DNA from: Desulfobacteraceae bacterium
GTDB taxonomy: Bacteria > Desulfobacterota > Desulfobacteria > Desulfobacterales > Desulfobacteraceae
DNA: 64,000 bases
Direction: 5' to 3'
Assembly: GCA_016743945.1 (NCBI GenBank)
Contig: JADGFI010000016.1
Coordinates: forward strand, 50,458-114,457
Within the stretch, counting starts at the first letter, position 1; every line of letters begins with the position of its first letter. Position numbers and translations under genes: made by a program. Under the pieces are notes generated by a model, which ran no database searches, was not told the origin of the DNA, and saw only the letters and a program-made list of their open reading frames with translations. Shown here piece by piece: positions 16,576-24,985 of this stretch.

Positions 16576-17883
16576 TTAAATCAAATAAGGGGCTGTTTTG
16601 CAAATATTTTCTTTGTGCAGAGGATTATAACCGAATCGGTAAGAGTCTTCCATCCACCTCAAACTCGAGGGGGCCGATATCTGCCATAAGCTCCAGGTCA
16701 TTGTTTTTTTTGCCTCCTCTTTCAGGGGCTGGGAAATATGAAAAGTCCCCATTTCAAGGGTGTTTTTTATGTGGACGATTCTGGCCTCGTCAGGGGGTAC
16801 CGCGCCAATGGTTTGCAGGGCAGCTGTTATGGCTGCCCGGTCCGTGGCAAGACTGACCGGGATTCTGGCTTTTTCCGGTGTCATGGCGGTGATGGCATTG
16901 GTGGCCATGGCCTGGGTGTTTAATTGGTCGATCACCCTTTGGGTGGTAAAATCGGCAAGGCCGATGCCGATGGCATTTCCATGGGAGGGTTTGGTCAGGT
17001 CCAGGACCACGATGCGGGTTATTTTCGGGATGTCCGGCTCTCGTTCCCCGATAAACATGATTCTGCCGATTACATTGGTATCCATGCCCGTGCCGCTGAT
17101 GTTTTTTCCCATTTCATCCACAATTAAAATATCGATCCGGTCAAAGGGGAGTCTTGCCATATAGGTTTTTGCCTTTGCCAGCAACGCGGATTCTGTGTGT
17201 AAAAAATTTTCGGGCAGGCAGGCCGTAATACAGGCCGTCTCGTCATAGATGTTTTCCACAATCCCAACCCCGAAAAGAACGGGAAGCCGGTCTAAAATAA
17301 GGGCGCCGATTTCCGGGATCACCCGGCTGTATCCGAAATTGACCGTTTGTTTATGTACCTCGAAACATCCCTTGTGTTTGCCAAGGCCAATGGCCATCAT
17401 TTTCATGAGTCCGCTTTCAATGGGTCCTTCAAACTCGGTGTGGGGTTTGATCCGGTTCATCACCACCACCTTGTCGGCGGTTGCTGCATGCTTGTCTACC
17501 CAGACGGGAAATCCATGGGAAGAGGTGGCTATTTGCACCACCTCCATGGAAGAGTGGATGGGTACCCCCATGGTTGCTTCACTGATATTCAGGCTGTTTA
17601 AGATATCACGCTGTCCTGGGGCCGTACCGTTGCCGTGGCTGCCCATGGCCGGTACGATAAAGGGGGCGCCTCCGTGGCTTTTCAGAACATCAATCAGGGT
17701 TTTTAAAATCTTGTCAATATGGTGGATTCCCCTGGAGCCAGCGGTGATGGCAATGCGATCCCCATGGGTGATCCGGGAGGCCAGATCCAGGCGTGCCAGC
17801 TCCTGGATGACTATGTTTTCAATATTTTCTATTTTCGGGGCTTCCACTTTCTGGCGGATGCAATACATGGGGGGAAAGTCCAT
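16576..17883 (-). CDS. DUF2088 / LarA-like (nickel-dependent racemase family) protein, apparent 3' frameshift
   Basis: Family: LarA-like proteins, of which lactate racemase uses a nickel-pincer nucleotide. Visible are VPAMGSHGNGT (near 78), MNRIKPHTEFEGPIESGLMKMMAIGLGKHKG (near 141-171) and GTGMDTNVIGR. The last 45 residues as read (TMTWSLWQISAPSSL onward) do not fit. Shifting frame at a run of eight A bases (16711-16718 on the plus strand as T8) gives NNDLELMADIGPLEFEVDG, then RLLPIRL and a stop at 16625-16627, a much more natural end. So the tract has a one-base deletion, a slippage site or a sequence error. The gene follows lutC by nine bases, which supports a 2-hydroxyacid substrate. LarB, LarC and LarE are not in the window. 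Confidence 0.75.
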   Translation of the reverse strand: MDFPPMYCIRQKVEAPKIENIENIVIQELARLDLASRITHGDRIAITAGSRGIHHIDKILKTLIDVLKSHGGAPFIVPAMGSHGNGTAPGQRDILNSLNISEATMGVPIHSSMEVVQIATSSHGFPVWVDKHAATADKVVVMNRIKPHTEFEGPIESGLMKMMAIGLGKHKGCFEVHKQTVNFGYSRVIPEIGALILDRLPVLFGVGIVENIYDETACITACLPENFLHTESALLAKAKTYMARLPFDRIDILIVDEMGKNISGTGMDTNVIGRIMFIGEREPDIPKITRIVVLDLTKPSHGNAIGIGLADFTTQRVIDQLNTQAMATNAITAMTPEKARIPVSLATDRAAITAALQTIGAVPPDEARIVHIKNTLEMGTFHISQPLKEEAKKTMTWSLWQISAPSSLRWMEDSYRFGYNPLHKENICKTAPYLI

Positions 17884-17892
17884 GGTGTTCTC

Positions 17893-18708
17893 CTATACTG
17901 GGGTAATTATCGGGTCTGTGATCACATAGGTGATCAGCTGCCTGGGGCCATGGGCGCCATGGACCATGACAAGCTCTATATCGCCTGTTTTGCTTGGGCC
18001 CGAAATAAACGTCATGCAATTGGTCAGGCCGTCTGCTTGTTCTTTTGGGTCCCAGTTGAGACGAAAATAGAGTTCTTCAAGGCTTTCCATGATCTGATCC
18101 AGTGTGATAACCGCTACATGGATGGAGGGCACAAGGGAGACTGCCCGGGGCTGGTCGGGTCTTGTCCGCATCACCAGGGTGGCAGACTGGGCCACACAAA
18201 AGTCTGCCGAGGTAATGCCCATATAGGATTGGATGAGATGCTGGCGCAGTTCCTGACGCAAAATTGCATCCACCGGAGTCGATGACCGGGTGGTATAAAG
18301 GGTGACATCCTCGTCTGCCAGTCGTTCTCCAAGATTTAATTGATCAATCAAGGGGTGGTGCCAGGCCGTCACAGATTTTTGGGTTCCCCATTCAGGCTGG
18401 GTTTGGGCAATCAGTTCCTGGATGCCAAGGCCTGCTTCGGCCGTATTCTTTACCGGGAATACCTGCATATTGATAAGCCCTGCCTGGGCAATGAAGGTAT
18501 CCAGGAGTCGGTTGCGATGGGTCTGTGTTTTGTTGAGATAGGCCGCAAGTAGGTTTTCGTGATCAGCCGGCCGGGTGTCGAAGAGACCTGTCGGTGCTTC
18601 CCGGACAGGCCCAACGGGTTTTCCCAAAGCCCTTTGGAGGGTCATTATAAACTCTTGCTCATTGGCATCCGGCGGGTCTGGTGTTTCTGTGGTTAAAGGA
18701 GGGATCAT
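17893..18708 (-). CDS. lutC: LutC-like LUD-domain protein
   Basis: A 271-residue protein of the LUD family, the third component of the LutABC L-lactate oxidation system, lacking Fe-S motifs of its own. Features are the N-terminal helical part (NEQEFIMTLQRALGKPVGPVREAPTGLFD), ADFCVAQSATLVMRTRPDQPRAVSLVPSIHVAVI (about 162-195) and the end motif FISGPSKTGDIELVMVHGAHGPRQL (about 233-257), all characteristic. The ATG at 18708 overlaps the lutB stop as ATGA, showing translational coupling. It acts in the cytoplasm with LutA and LutB. Confidence 0.88.
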   Translation of the reverse strand: MIPPLTTETPDPPDANEQEFIMTLQRALGKPVGPVREAPTGLFDTRPADHENLLAAYLNKTQTHRNRLLDTFIAQAGLINMQVFPVKNTAEAGLGIQELIAQTQPEWGTQKSVTAWHHPLIDQLNLGERLADEDVTLYTTRSSTPVDAILRQELRQHLIQSYMGITSADFCVAQSATLVMRTRPDQPRAVSLVPSIHVAVITLDQIMESLEELYFRLNWDPKEQADGLTNCMTFISGPSKTGDIELVMVHGAHGPRQLITYVITDPIITPV

Positions 18709-20141
18709 GACTTGTTTTTCCTGTTTTTCCAGGTGGTTAAAAAATTTTTGGGTGCAAGGGGTTTGATGTCCCGGCTCTGGGTCCATCCCTTTAAAACAAA
18801 GGGAATGGCGGGGATATACCCGTTTTTTTGGGGCAGCAGCCGCTGGAAAAGCGACCCTGCCCTCAGGGCCAGGTCATACACGTTTCGATTTTTGATGACA
18901 AGGGACCAGATCCGAAAGGCAAATTTTTCCATTGGATTGGCCCGGGTAACTCCCCACCCTGGATCACCGTCGGCAAGTTTTGCCCGCAGGGCCAGCAGCA
19001 TCCGGGGCAGGTCAATATCCATGGAACAGGCTTTTTTGCAGGCACCGCACAAAGGCTCCCCACAGCACAAATCCTTTGCCCGGTTGATGCCCACAAAAAG
19101 CGGGGTGATCACCGCCCCTATGGGGCCGGAATAGGGGTATCCATAGGCGTGGCCGCCGATTTTTCCATAGGCAGGACATACATTGAGGCAGGCCGCACAC
19201 CGGATACAGTAAAGCGCCTCCCGGAACTCGGGGTCTGCCAGTATCCGGGAACGGCCATTGTCGATAATGACCAGGTGAAACTGGTCCGGACCGTCCAGCT
19301 GATCTTTTGTTCTGGGGCCGCCGATATACGAGACGTAGCCGGCCATGTTCTGGGCGGCCGCCGCTCTGGACAGGAGCCGGAACAAAATATCATGATCAGA
19401 CAGTTTGGCCACCACCCGTTCCATGCCCATGAAGGCCATGTGAATCTTGGGCATGGTGGTGGACATGCGGATGTTGCCTTCATTGGAGACCGTTGTGATA
19501 TGGCCGGTTTGTGCACAGGCAAGGTTGCACCCGGACAACCCCATGTCCGCTTCCAGAAATTTTTTGCGCAGCGCTTTTCTGGCCGCCTGGGTCAGGATTG
19601 GGGGATCTTCGTTATAGTCAATGCCAAGTTTCAAGGAGAACAGCTCGGCGATTTCTTTCCGGGTCTTGTGGATGGCCGGGGCAATGATGTGGGAAGGGGT
19701 TTCCCCGGCCAGCTGGATGATGTATTCCCCAAGATCTGTTTCATTTACCTCAATGCCCTGGGTTTCAAGGGCCTGGTTCAAGCTGATTTCTTCGGTGACC
19801 ATGGACTTGCCCTTGACCACCATTTTGACCTGGTTCGCCCGGGCCACCTTCAGGCAATAGGCACTGGCAGCTGCTGCATCCTTGGCAAAATAAACCCTGC
19901 CGCCCCTGTCCCGGATCTTTGAGGCCAGACGGGGCAGCAGGATATCCAGGTGGTTGATGGCAACTTCCCTTATTTTGTGGGCTTTCTGGCGAAGGCCCGG
20001 TCCTTCGGGCAGTTCCTCGTACATGCGGGCGGTGGCCGGACCCAACCGGTCCTGGACATTGGACAGGGCATTTTGCAGTACGCTGTTATCAATGGCCTTG
20101 GCTGCATTTTGTCGATAATATTCGGTCTCTATTTCTACCAT
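18705..20141 (-). CDS. lutB: LutB-like iron-sulfur LUD protein
   Basis: About 478 residues, the normal LutB size. An N-terminal LUD domain (GGRVYFAKDAAAASAYCLKVAR, LVIIDNGRSRILADPEFREALYCIRCAACLNVCPAYGKIGGHAYG) leads into a ferredoxin region with CIRCAACLNVCP and CGEPLCGACKKACSMDIDLP, eight cysteines for two [4Fe-4S] clusters. ATG 20141 follows AAAGGATTGCCCC; the frame extends upstream without a ribosome site and overlaps lutA. It carries electrons from hydroxyacid oxidation. The acceptor in this organism is unknown. Confidence 0.93.
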   Translation of the reverse strand: MVEIETEYYRQNAAKAIDNSVLQNALSNVQDRLGPATARMYEELPEGPGLRQKAHKIREVAINHLDILLPRLASKIRDRGGRVYFAKDAAAASAYCLKVARANQVKMVVKGKSMVTEEISLNQALETQGIEVNETDLGEYIIQLAGETPSHIIAPAIHKTRKEIAELFSLKLGIDYNEDPPILTQAARKALRKKFLEADMGLSGCNLACAQTGHITTVSNEGNIRMSTTMPKIHMAFMGMERVVAKLSDHDILFRLLSRAAAAQNMAGYVSYIGGPRTKDQLDGPDQFHLVIIDNGRSRILADPEFREALYCIRCAACLNVCPAYGKIGGHAYGYPYSGPIGAVITPLFVGINRAKDLCCGEPLCGACKKACSMDIDLPRMLLALRAKLADGDPGWGVTRANPMEKFAFRIWSLVIKNRNVYDLALRAGSLFQRLLPQKNGYIPAIPFVLKGWTQSRDIKPLAPKNFLTTWKNRKNKS

Positions 20142-20152
20142 GGGGCAATCCT

Positions 20153-20884
20153 TTATGATGAGGCCAGCAACTGGACAATGTGCAGGGTTTTGATGGGAGA
20201 ATTTTTCCGGCTCAACATCCCCTGGATGTTCATCAGACAACTGATATCGCATCCCACCACTGCATCCACACGGGCTTCGATGATATGGTTTACTTTTTCT
20301 TCGAGAATGGCCGTGGAAATATCGGAAAATTTTACGGCAAAGGTGCCGCCGAAACCGCAGCATTTGTCGGCATGGGCCATTTCAATCAGCTGGCAGCCCC
20401 GGACATGGGTGATGAGCCGTCTGGGCGGGTCTTGAATTCCCAGATTTCTTAACAAATGACAGGAATCGTGGTAGGTGACCCGTCCTGGAAAACGGGCACC
20501 CACATCTTTTATACCTAGGACATCCACGAGATACTCGGTGAGCTCAAAAATTTTATTGCTGATACCAAGGGCTCTTTTCTGCCAGGAGGACCCTTCCTCA
20601 AAAAGTATAGGATATTGGTGTTTGACCATGTCCACACAGGAACCGGACGGACAGACAATCACCTGGGAGTCTTCAAAAATTTCAATAAAGCGTTTGGCAG
20701 CAACAACGGCTTCTTTTCGATATCCTGTGTTAAAGGCGGGCTGTCCGCAGCAGGTCTGGTCCAAGGGGATGTTAAAAGGGATTTTTAAGTTTTCAAACAA
20801 GCGGACCAACGCCGTTCCCACTTCCGGGTACAGGCTGTCCACCAGGCATTGGACGAACAGGGTGACGGGTTTGTTCTTGTTCAT
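20153..20884 (-). CDS. lutA: LutA-like CCG-domain iron-sulfur protein
   Basis: A 243-residue protein with two cysteine-rich CCG domains as in HdrB/GlpC/LutA: LDQTCCGQPAFNTGY (about 41-55) and HADKCCGFGGTFAVKFSDIS (about 184-203), with the associated CPSGSC and YHDSCHLLRNLG. The domain binds an unusual Fe-S centre in relatives. It starts 75 bases after the TRAP permease and is 11 bases from lutB. Together lutABC oxidise L-lactate, or a similar 2-hydroxyacid, to the 2-oxoacid. Confidence 0.92.
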   Translation of the reverse strand: MNKNKPVTLFVQCLVDSLYPEVGTALVRLFENLKIPFNIPLDQTCCGQPAFNTGYRKEAVVAAKRFIEIFEDSQVIVCPSGSCVDMVKHQYPILFEEGSSWQKRALGISNKIFELTEYLVDVLGIKDVGARFPGRVTYHDSCHLLRNLGIQDPPRRLITHVRGCQLIEMAHADKCCGFGGTFAVKFSDISTAILEEKVNHIIEARVDAVVGCDISCLMNIQGMLSRKNSPIKTLHIVQLLASS

Positions 20885-20959
20885 GATATTTAAGTTACCT
20901 CTTTGTGGGTTGCAAAAAAAAGGGTGATCGTCGGGTTTAAATTTTGTGGTGGGTTTGGG

Positions 20960-22345
20960 TTATCCATAGGCCACCGACGGCAGCCAGACAACTAATTTCG
21001 GCCAATACATGACAATGAACAAGCCGATCAATTGCAGGATAATAAAGGGGATGACCCCTTTGTAAATATCCAGGAGACTGATTTCAGGAGGCGAGACTCC
21101 CTTGAGGTAAAATATGGCAAATCCCACGGGGGGGGTGAGAAAAGAGGTCTGCAGGCTGATGGCCACGAGAATGGCAAACCAGACCAGCTCCGGATTGTCA
21201 ATGACCCCGCCGCCGTCAATGTTCAATCCCAGGCTTGATACTACGGGTGACAGAATGGGCAGGATAATCAGGGTGATTTCAATCCAGTCCAGGAAGAATC
21301 CCAGGAAAAAAACCATCATCAGGATGACGGAAATGATGCCGTAGGGGCCGAAGGGAAGCCCTGTAAATGCTGCCGCAATAAATTCATCCCCTCCCAACTC
21401 CCGCAGCACCAGGGCAAAACAGGTGGCCCCCACCAGAATGCCGAAAATATACCCCGTGGTGTTAAAGGTGTTGTAAAGAACCTCTTTGAATATTTTTAAA
21501 TTCAGGCGTCGGTTGGTCAGGGCCAGGAGGATGGCACCCAGGGCGCCGATGCCGCTGGCTTCCGTGGGGGTTGCAAGGCCGGCAAATATGGAACCCAGAA
21601 CCGCCAGGATCAGGGCGCCTGTGGGGAGGATGGTTTTTAGCACCCGCCATACCATGGCAAACTCCAGTGGCTGCCGGTTCTTTGCCAGGGGAGCTGCCCC
21701 GGGGACGCAAAAGGCAAAGATCAGAATATAGAGCATGTACAAAAACCCCAGAAGAATGCCCGGCAAAAGGGCGCCCATGAACAGGTCCCCCACTGACAGG
21801 CTTAGCTGGTCTGCCATCATGACCAGCATGATGCTGGGGGGGATGAGAATCCCCAGGGTGCCGGAAGCGCAGACCGTTCCCACGGCCAGGGGTTTTGAAT
21901 ATCCCTGGTTGAGCATTGCGGGCAGGGACAGAAGGCCTAAAAGAACCACCGACGCACCGATGATGCCCGTGGCTGCCGCCAGGAGAATACCGATGAGGGT
22001 GACGGAGATGGCCAGTCCCCCCCGTACTTTTCCAAACAGATCCTGCATGGCTGTCATCATCTTTTCGGCAATACCGGACCGGTCCAGCATCAGCCCCATG
22101 AAGATAAACATGGGAAGCGCAATGAGTATCCAATTGTATAACACCCTGTACAGACGGTTGACCACAAGTCCTATGGTCATGTAATCAAGTCCCGTGATGG
22201 TGCCAAAGAGTTGATCGGATCCATACCCGATCAGGGTGAACAGCATGGCCACACCCCCCAGAATAAAGGCAATGGGGTAACCTGTGAACAACAGGCCGAT
22301 AAATGTGAGCATCATGGCAAGGACAAGAATACCGCTAGAATCCAT
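20960..22345 (-). CDS. dctM: TRAP transporter large permease DctM
   Basis: A 461-residue inner-membrane protein with 12 or more hydrophobic segments, beginning LVLAMMLTFIGLLFTGYPIAFILGG. It includes the family-typical GTVCASGTLGILIPPSIMLVMMADQL and FLDWIEITLIILPILSPVV, and ends in LQTSFLTPPVGFAIFYLKGVSP. It is somewhat longer than the commonest DctM (about 430) through an extra loop (GYGSDQLFGTITGLDYMTIGLVVNRLY), as in the longer TRAP subfamily that moves aromatic or mandelate-type acids. It drives substrate import by Na+ gradient with DctQ. Start overlaps dctQ by 11 bases. Confidence 0.93.
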   Translation of the reverse strand: MDSSGILVLAMMLTFIGLLFTGYPIAFILGGVAMLFTLIGYGSDQLFGTITGLDYMTIGLVVNRLYRVLYNWILIALPMFIFMGLMLDRSGIAEKMMTAMQDLFGKVRGGLAISVTLIGILLAAATGIIGASVVLLGLLSLPAMLNQGYSKPLAVGTVCASGTLGILIPPSIMLVMMADQLSLSVGDLFMGALLPGILLGFLYMLYILIFAFCVPGAAPLAKNRQPLEFAMVWRVLKTILPTGALILAVLGSIFAGLATPTEASGIGALGAILLALTNRRLNLKIFKEVLYNTFNTTGYIFGILVGATCFALVLRELGGDEFIAAAFTGLPFGPYGIISVILMMVFFLGFFLDWIEITLIILPILSPVVSSLGLNIDGGGVIDNPELVWFAILVAISLQTSFLTPPVGFAIFYLKGVSPPEISLLDIYKGVIPFIILQLIGLFIVMYWPKLVVWLPSVAYG

Positions 22346-22856
22346 TGGTGTTGTTCCTGTTTTTTAAACGATCAATTGCCTGTTTGAGCCGGGAGATGGA
22401 CCCGATGAACAGGAGAAAAAAAGCAATGGGTATAATCGCCTTGATTGCCCATCGGCAGGAGAGTCCCATGGGGGCATCAGAACTTTCCCCCACTCTGAAG
22501 GATTCGGCAACAAAGGGAAGACTGTGCATGAAAAAAACAAAGATCATGGGCCACAAGAAACAGAGGGTGCCCATGATTTCAATTTTATCCTTTGTGGGTC
22601 TGGAAAATCTTGAATGCAGGATATCCAGTCGGATATGCGAATCTTGCACATAGGCATAGGACATCCCCAGCATGATGATGACAGCAAACAGATGCCATTG
22701 GATCTCTTCAAGGGCGACAAAGCTTTTTTGAAATACATATCGCAGAACCACCTGGACCAGTATGGTCACAATGAGAACGGCATTGAGCCAGGCGGCCGTG
22801 TGGCCGATGCCCAATATGATCCGGTTGGGAAGACTGGGTTTGATGTCATCATTCAT
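22335..22856 (-). CDS. dctQ: TRAP transporter small permease DctQ
   Basis: A 173-residue membrane protein with four hydrophobic segments. It has the family pattern QVVLRYVFQKSFVALEEIQWHLFAVIIMLGMSYAYVQDSHIRLDIL in the first half. It pairs with DctM. The coding end overlaps the dctM start, and the gene begins 20 bases after dctP, the usual P-Q-M order. Confidence 0.92.
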   Translation of the reverse strand: MNDDIKPSLPNRIILGIGHTAAWLNAVLIVTILVQVVLRYVFQKSFVALEEIQWHLFAVIIMLGMSYAYVQDSHIRLDILHSRFSRPTKDKIEIMGTLCFLWPMIFVFFMHSLPFVAESFRVGESSDAPMGLSCRWAIKAIIPIAFFLLFIGSISRLKQAIDRLKNRNNTNGF

Positions 22857-22876
22857 GGCTTAAGTCCTCGTGTCGG

Positions 22877-23947
22877 TTAGGGTTTTGTTTGTCTAGGTAA
22901 AAAACCCAATGATTTCCAATAGGCATAGTCTGCCCGGAATGCGGTCAGGTCTTTCCAAATTTTGTCGAAACCGGGACTTTGGGCCGCCTGTTCATTTGCC
23001 ACTTCTTTCCAGGTGCTCTCAAACAATCCCAACATTTCGTCGGACCAGTACATGTTATGGACACCTCTTTTTTCTATGTTTTCCCGGATGGCCGCTCCCT
23101 GGATGGCCTCGCAATAGGAAAGGGTATCGACAATATTGGCCTTGGTGGCCATTTCAAGCAGGGCCTGCTGGCTTGGGGACAGGCTGTTCCAAGTATCTTT
23201 GTTGATAAGCAGTTCAAGGATGGTGGCCTGCTGGTGCCATCCCGGGAAGTAATTGTATTTTACCACTTTGTAGAATCCAAGTTTCTGGTCAATGGCCGGA
23301 AAGGAAAATTCGGTGGCATCGATCACGCCTTTTTCAAGGGCCTGGAAGATTTCTCCGGCCGGCATCAGGCTGACGGCCACGCCCAGTTTCTGCATGACCT
23401 TTCCGCCCAGTCCGAAAAATCTCATTTTCAACCCTTTCAGGTCTTCGGGTTCATTGATGGGTTTTTTAAACCACCCGGAAGTTTCAGGAGAGATAACGGC
23501 GTAGGGAAGCACTTTTACATTGTAGCCGGCGGTGTCATACATTTCCTGGTAAAGGGCTATTCCGTTTCCCTTATACAGCCAGGCCAGGTATTCGTCGGCT
23601 TCGGGTCCAAAGGGAACTGCTGAAAACAAGGCGGCTTCGGGGATTTTTCCTTGCCAATAGGCACCGGAACCGAACCCGGCATTGACTTTTCCACTGGACA
23701 CAGCCCCCAGGATTTCAAAGGGCGGGATGAGTTTTCCGGGTTCATAATACTTGATGCGAATGCTTCCGTTGCTGGCTGTCTTGACTCGTTCGGCAAATGC
23801 GGGAATGGTATCCCCCAGAACCGGCAGAGAGGTGGCAAAGCACAGTGGGGCCTTTAACAATACTTTCTTTTCCTGGGCCTGGGCAACGCCTGCCAGGGCA
23901 AGGATGCAACCTGCGATAAGAACGGATAGAATGGCGCGATTTTTCAT
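22877..23947 (-). CDS. dctP: TRAP transporter substrate-binding protein DctP
   Basis: A 356-residue periplasmic receptor. The signal peptide MKNRAILSVLIAGCILALAGVAQAQ is followed by a DctP fold: FAERVKTASNGSIRIKYYEPGKLIPPFEILGAVSSGKVNAGFG, then LKGLKMRFFGLGGKVMQKLGVAVSLMPAGEIFQALEKGVIDATEF, which contains the conserved arginine that binds substrate carboxylate. A very strong ribosome site (TAAGGAGG, seven bases from ATG) precedes it, so it should be the most heavily translated gene of the operon. It resembles the partial DctP at the left edge. As first gene of the lut run it should define the imported 2-hydroxyacid. Confidence 0.94.
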   Translation of the reverse strand: MKNRAILSVLIAGCILALAGVAQAQEKKVLLKAPLCFATSLPVLGDTIPAFAERVKTASNGSIRIKYYEPGKLIPPFEILGAVSSGKVNAGFGSGAYWQGKIPEAALFSAVPFGPEADEYLAWLYKGNGIALYQEMYDTAGYNVKVLPYAVISPETSGWFKKPINEPEDLKGLKMRFFGLGGKVMQKLGVAVSLMPAGEIFQALEKGVIDATEFSFPAIDQKLGFYKVVKYNYFPGWHQQATILELLINKDTWNSLSPSQQALLEMATKANIVDTLSYCEAIQGAAIRENIEKRGVHNMYWSDEMLGLFESTWKEVANEQAAQSPGFDKIWKDLTAFRADYAYWKSLGFLPRQTKP

Positions 23948-23992
23948 TGAATACCTCCTTAGTTGATGGTGAAAAACTCAAATTTAGGTATA

Positions 23993-24011
23993 TGGTCTGA
24001 TACTCATACCA
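23993..24011. promoter_or_regulatory. Operator-like dyad overlapping the dctP -10
   Basis: TGGT and ACCA half-sites flank an 11-base centre. The left half (TGGTCTGA) is the same as in the compact site at 24101-24111. The dyad covers the -10 of the dctP promoter, the position expected for repression. The adjacent GntR/FadR-type regulator is the natural candidate. Confidence 0.5.
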
Positions 24012-24031
24012 ACGGATTTTAGCTCTGTCAA
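24003..24031 (-). promoter_or_regulatory. Sigma-70-type promoter of the dctPQM-lut operon
   Basis: On the minus strand TTGACA (complement at 24026-24031) is 17 bases from TATGAG (complement at 24003-24008). The predicted start is about 50 bases upstream of the dctP ATG. No better pair is visible in this region. Confidence 0.6.
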
Positions 24032-24100
24032 GAAAAAATTTTAGGTGTTAAATCAAATATTTAAAAAAATCTTTCAGGTAAGTTTTTCTATTATCGTTCG

Positions 24101-24111
24101 TGGTCTGACCA
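24101..24111. promoter_or_regulatory. Compact GntR/FadR-type operator TGGTCTGACCA
   Basis: The site matches TGGT-N3-ACCA, the core recognised by FadR-subfamily GntR proteins such as PdhR and LldR. It lies between the regulator gene (ATG 24232) and the divergent dctP operon, with a second related site about 100 bases away over the dctP promoter. A two-site arrangement could allow looping. Confidence 0.6.
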
Positions 24112-24231
24112 GCATTGTCAATCCTATTGACAAACCAAGGATTAATTTGATAGGTATTATTTTCAGGCCATTGGATACGATTTTTTTTTATATTCCGAAG
24201 GTTAACCATCACATCTTACTGGAGTTGTCCC

Positions 24232-24960
24232 ATGGGAACTGTATTTAAGAAAGTAAAACTGCAGAAAGTCAGTGAAGAGGTGGCAGGGCAGATCCGGGAT
24301 TTGGTCAAGGATGGAAAACTTGCACCTGGAGAAAAACTGCCGTCGGAACGGGTCTTCTCGGAAATGCTGGGGGTTGGGCGCTCTTCCCTGCGGGAGGCCA
24401 TCAATACCCTGGAGACCCAGGGATTTGTGGAAACCAGAAAGCGCCAGGGAGTTTATGTTTGCAGCCTGGGGGCGTCCATCATTTCCGATCCCCTGCGCCA
24501 GATTCTGAAAGAAGACTCCAACAAGTTGCTCCAGCTCTATGAAGTCCGAAAAGATATCGAATTGGCATCTGCCTTTGCTGCTGCCGAACATCGTACACCC
24601 GCTGATATTGAAAAAATGCTGCAGGTCCTGGAAAAAATGGAGGCGGATGCCGAAAAATCAATGCCGGTTCTCTATAATGATCTTGAATTTCACCTGGCCA
24701 TTGCCCGATCCGGCCAAAATATTTTCAGAAACCATATCCTTAAGAATATTTTTGATATTTCCGATGCCAATCTTCAAAATGTTATGGGGATAATGATCGG
24801 TGAAAAGACTCGTATTCTGGGACTTTTGGAACAACACCAGGCTATTTTTACAGCCATTGAACAGCAAAACCCTTCCAAGGCGCGCATGGCCATGGCCACC
24901 CACTTGAGCTGGGTGGAAGAACAATGGAAGCAGCTTCTGCCTGAAAAAATCACCCGCTGA
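24232..24960 (+). CDS. GntR/FadR-family transcriptional regulator (LldR/PdhR-like)
   Basis: A 242-residue protein. The N-terminal winged helix is clear: VSEEVAGQIRDLVKDGKLAPGEKLPSERVFSEMLGVGRSSLREAINTLETQGFVETRKRQGVYV (about 13-76). The all-helical FCD ligand domain follows (LYEVRKDIELASAFAAAEHRTPADI, YNDLEFHLAIARSGQN, LEQHQAIFTAIEQQNPSKARMAMATHL), with Asp and His residues placed as in the metal/carboxylate pocket. It is divergent from the TRAP-lut run and adjoins TGGT-N3-ACCA operators, so it probably represses that operon until a 2-hydroxy- or 2-oxo-acid binds. Confidence 0.92.
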   Translation: MGTVFKKVKLQKVSEEVAGQIRDLVKDGKLAPGEKLPSERVFSEMLGVGRSSLREAINTLETQGFVETRKRQGVYVCSLGASIISDPLRQILKEDSNKLLQLYEVRKDIELASAFAAAEHRTPADIEKMLQVLEKMEADAEKSMPVLYNDLEFHLAIARSGQNIFRNHILKNIFDISDANLQNVMGIMIGEKTRILGLLEQHQAIFTAIEQQNPSKARMAMATHLSWVEEQWKQLLPEKITR

Positions 24961-24985
24961 GTCTGGGGAATCCCGTCCATGCCGT

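Noticed and set aside
18828..19922. Long plus-strand open frame opposite lutB
   Set aside because: It lies wholly antisense to a gene with clear Fe-S and LUD motifs, lacks a ribosome site and has no family pattern; a codon-bias shadow.
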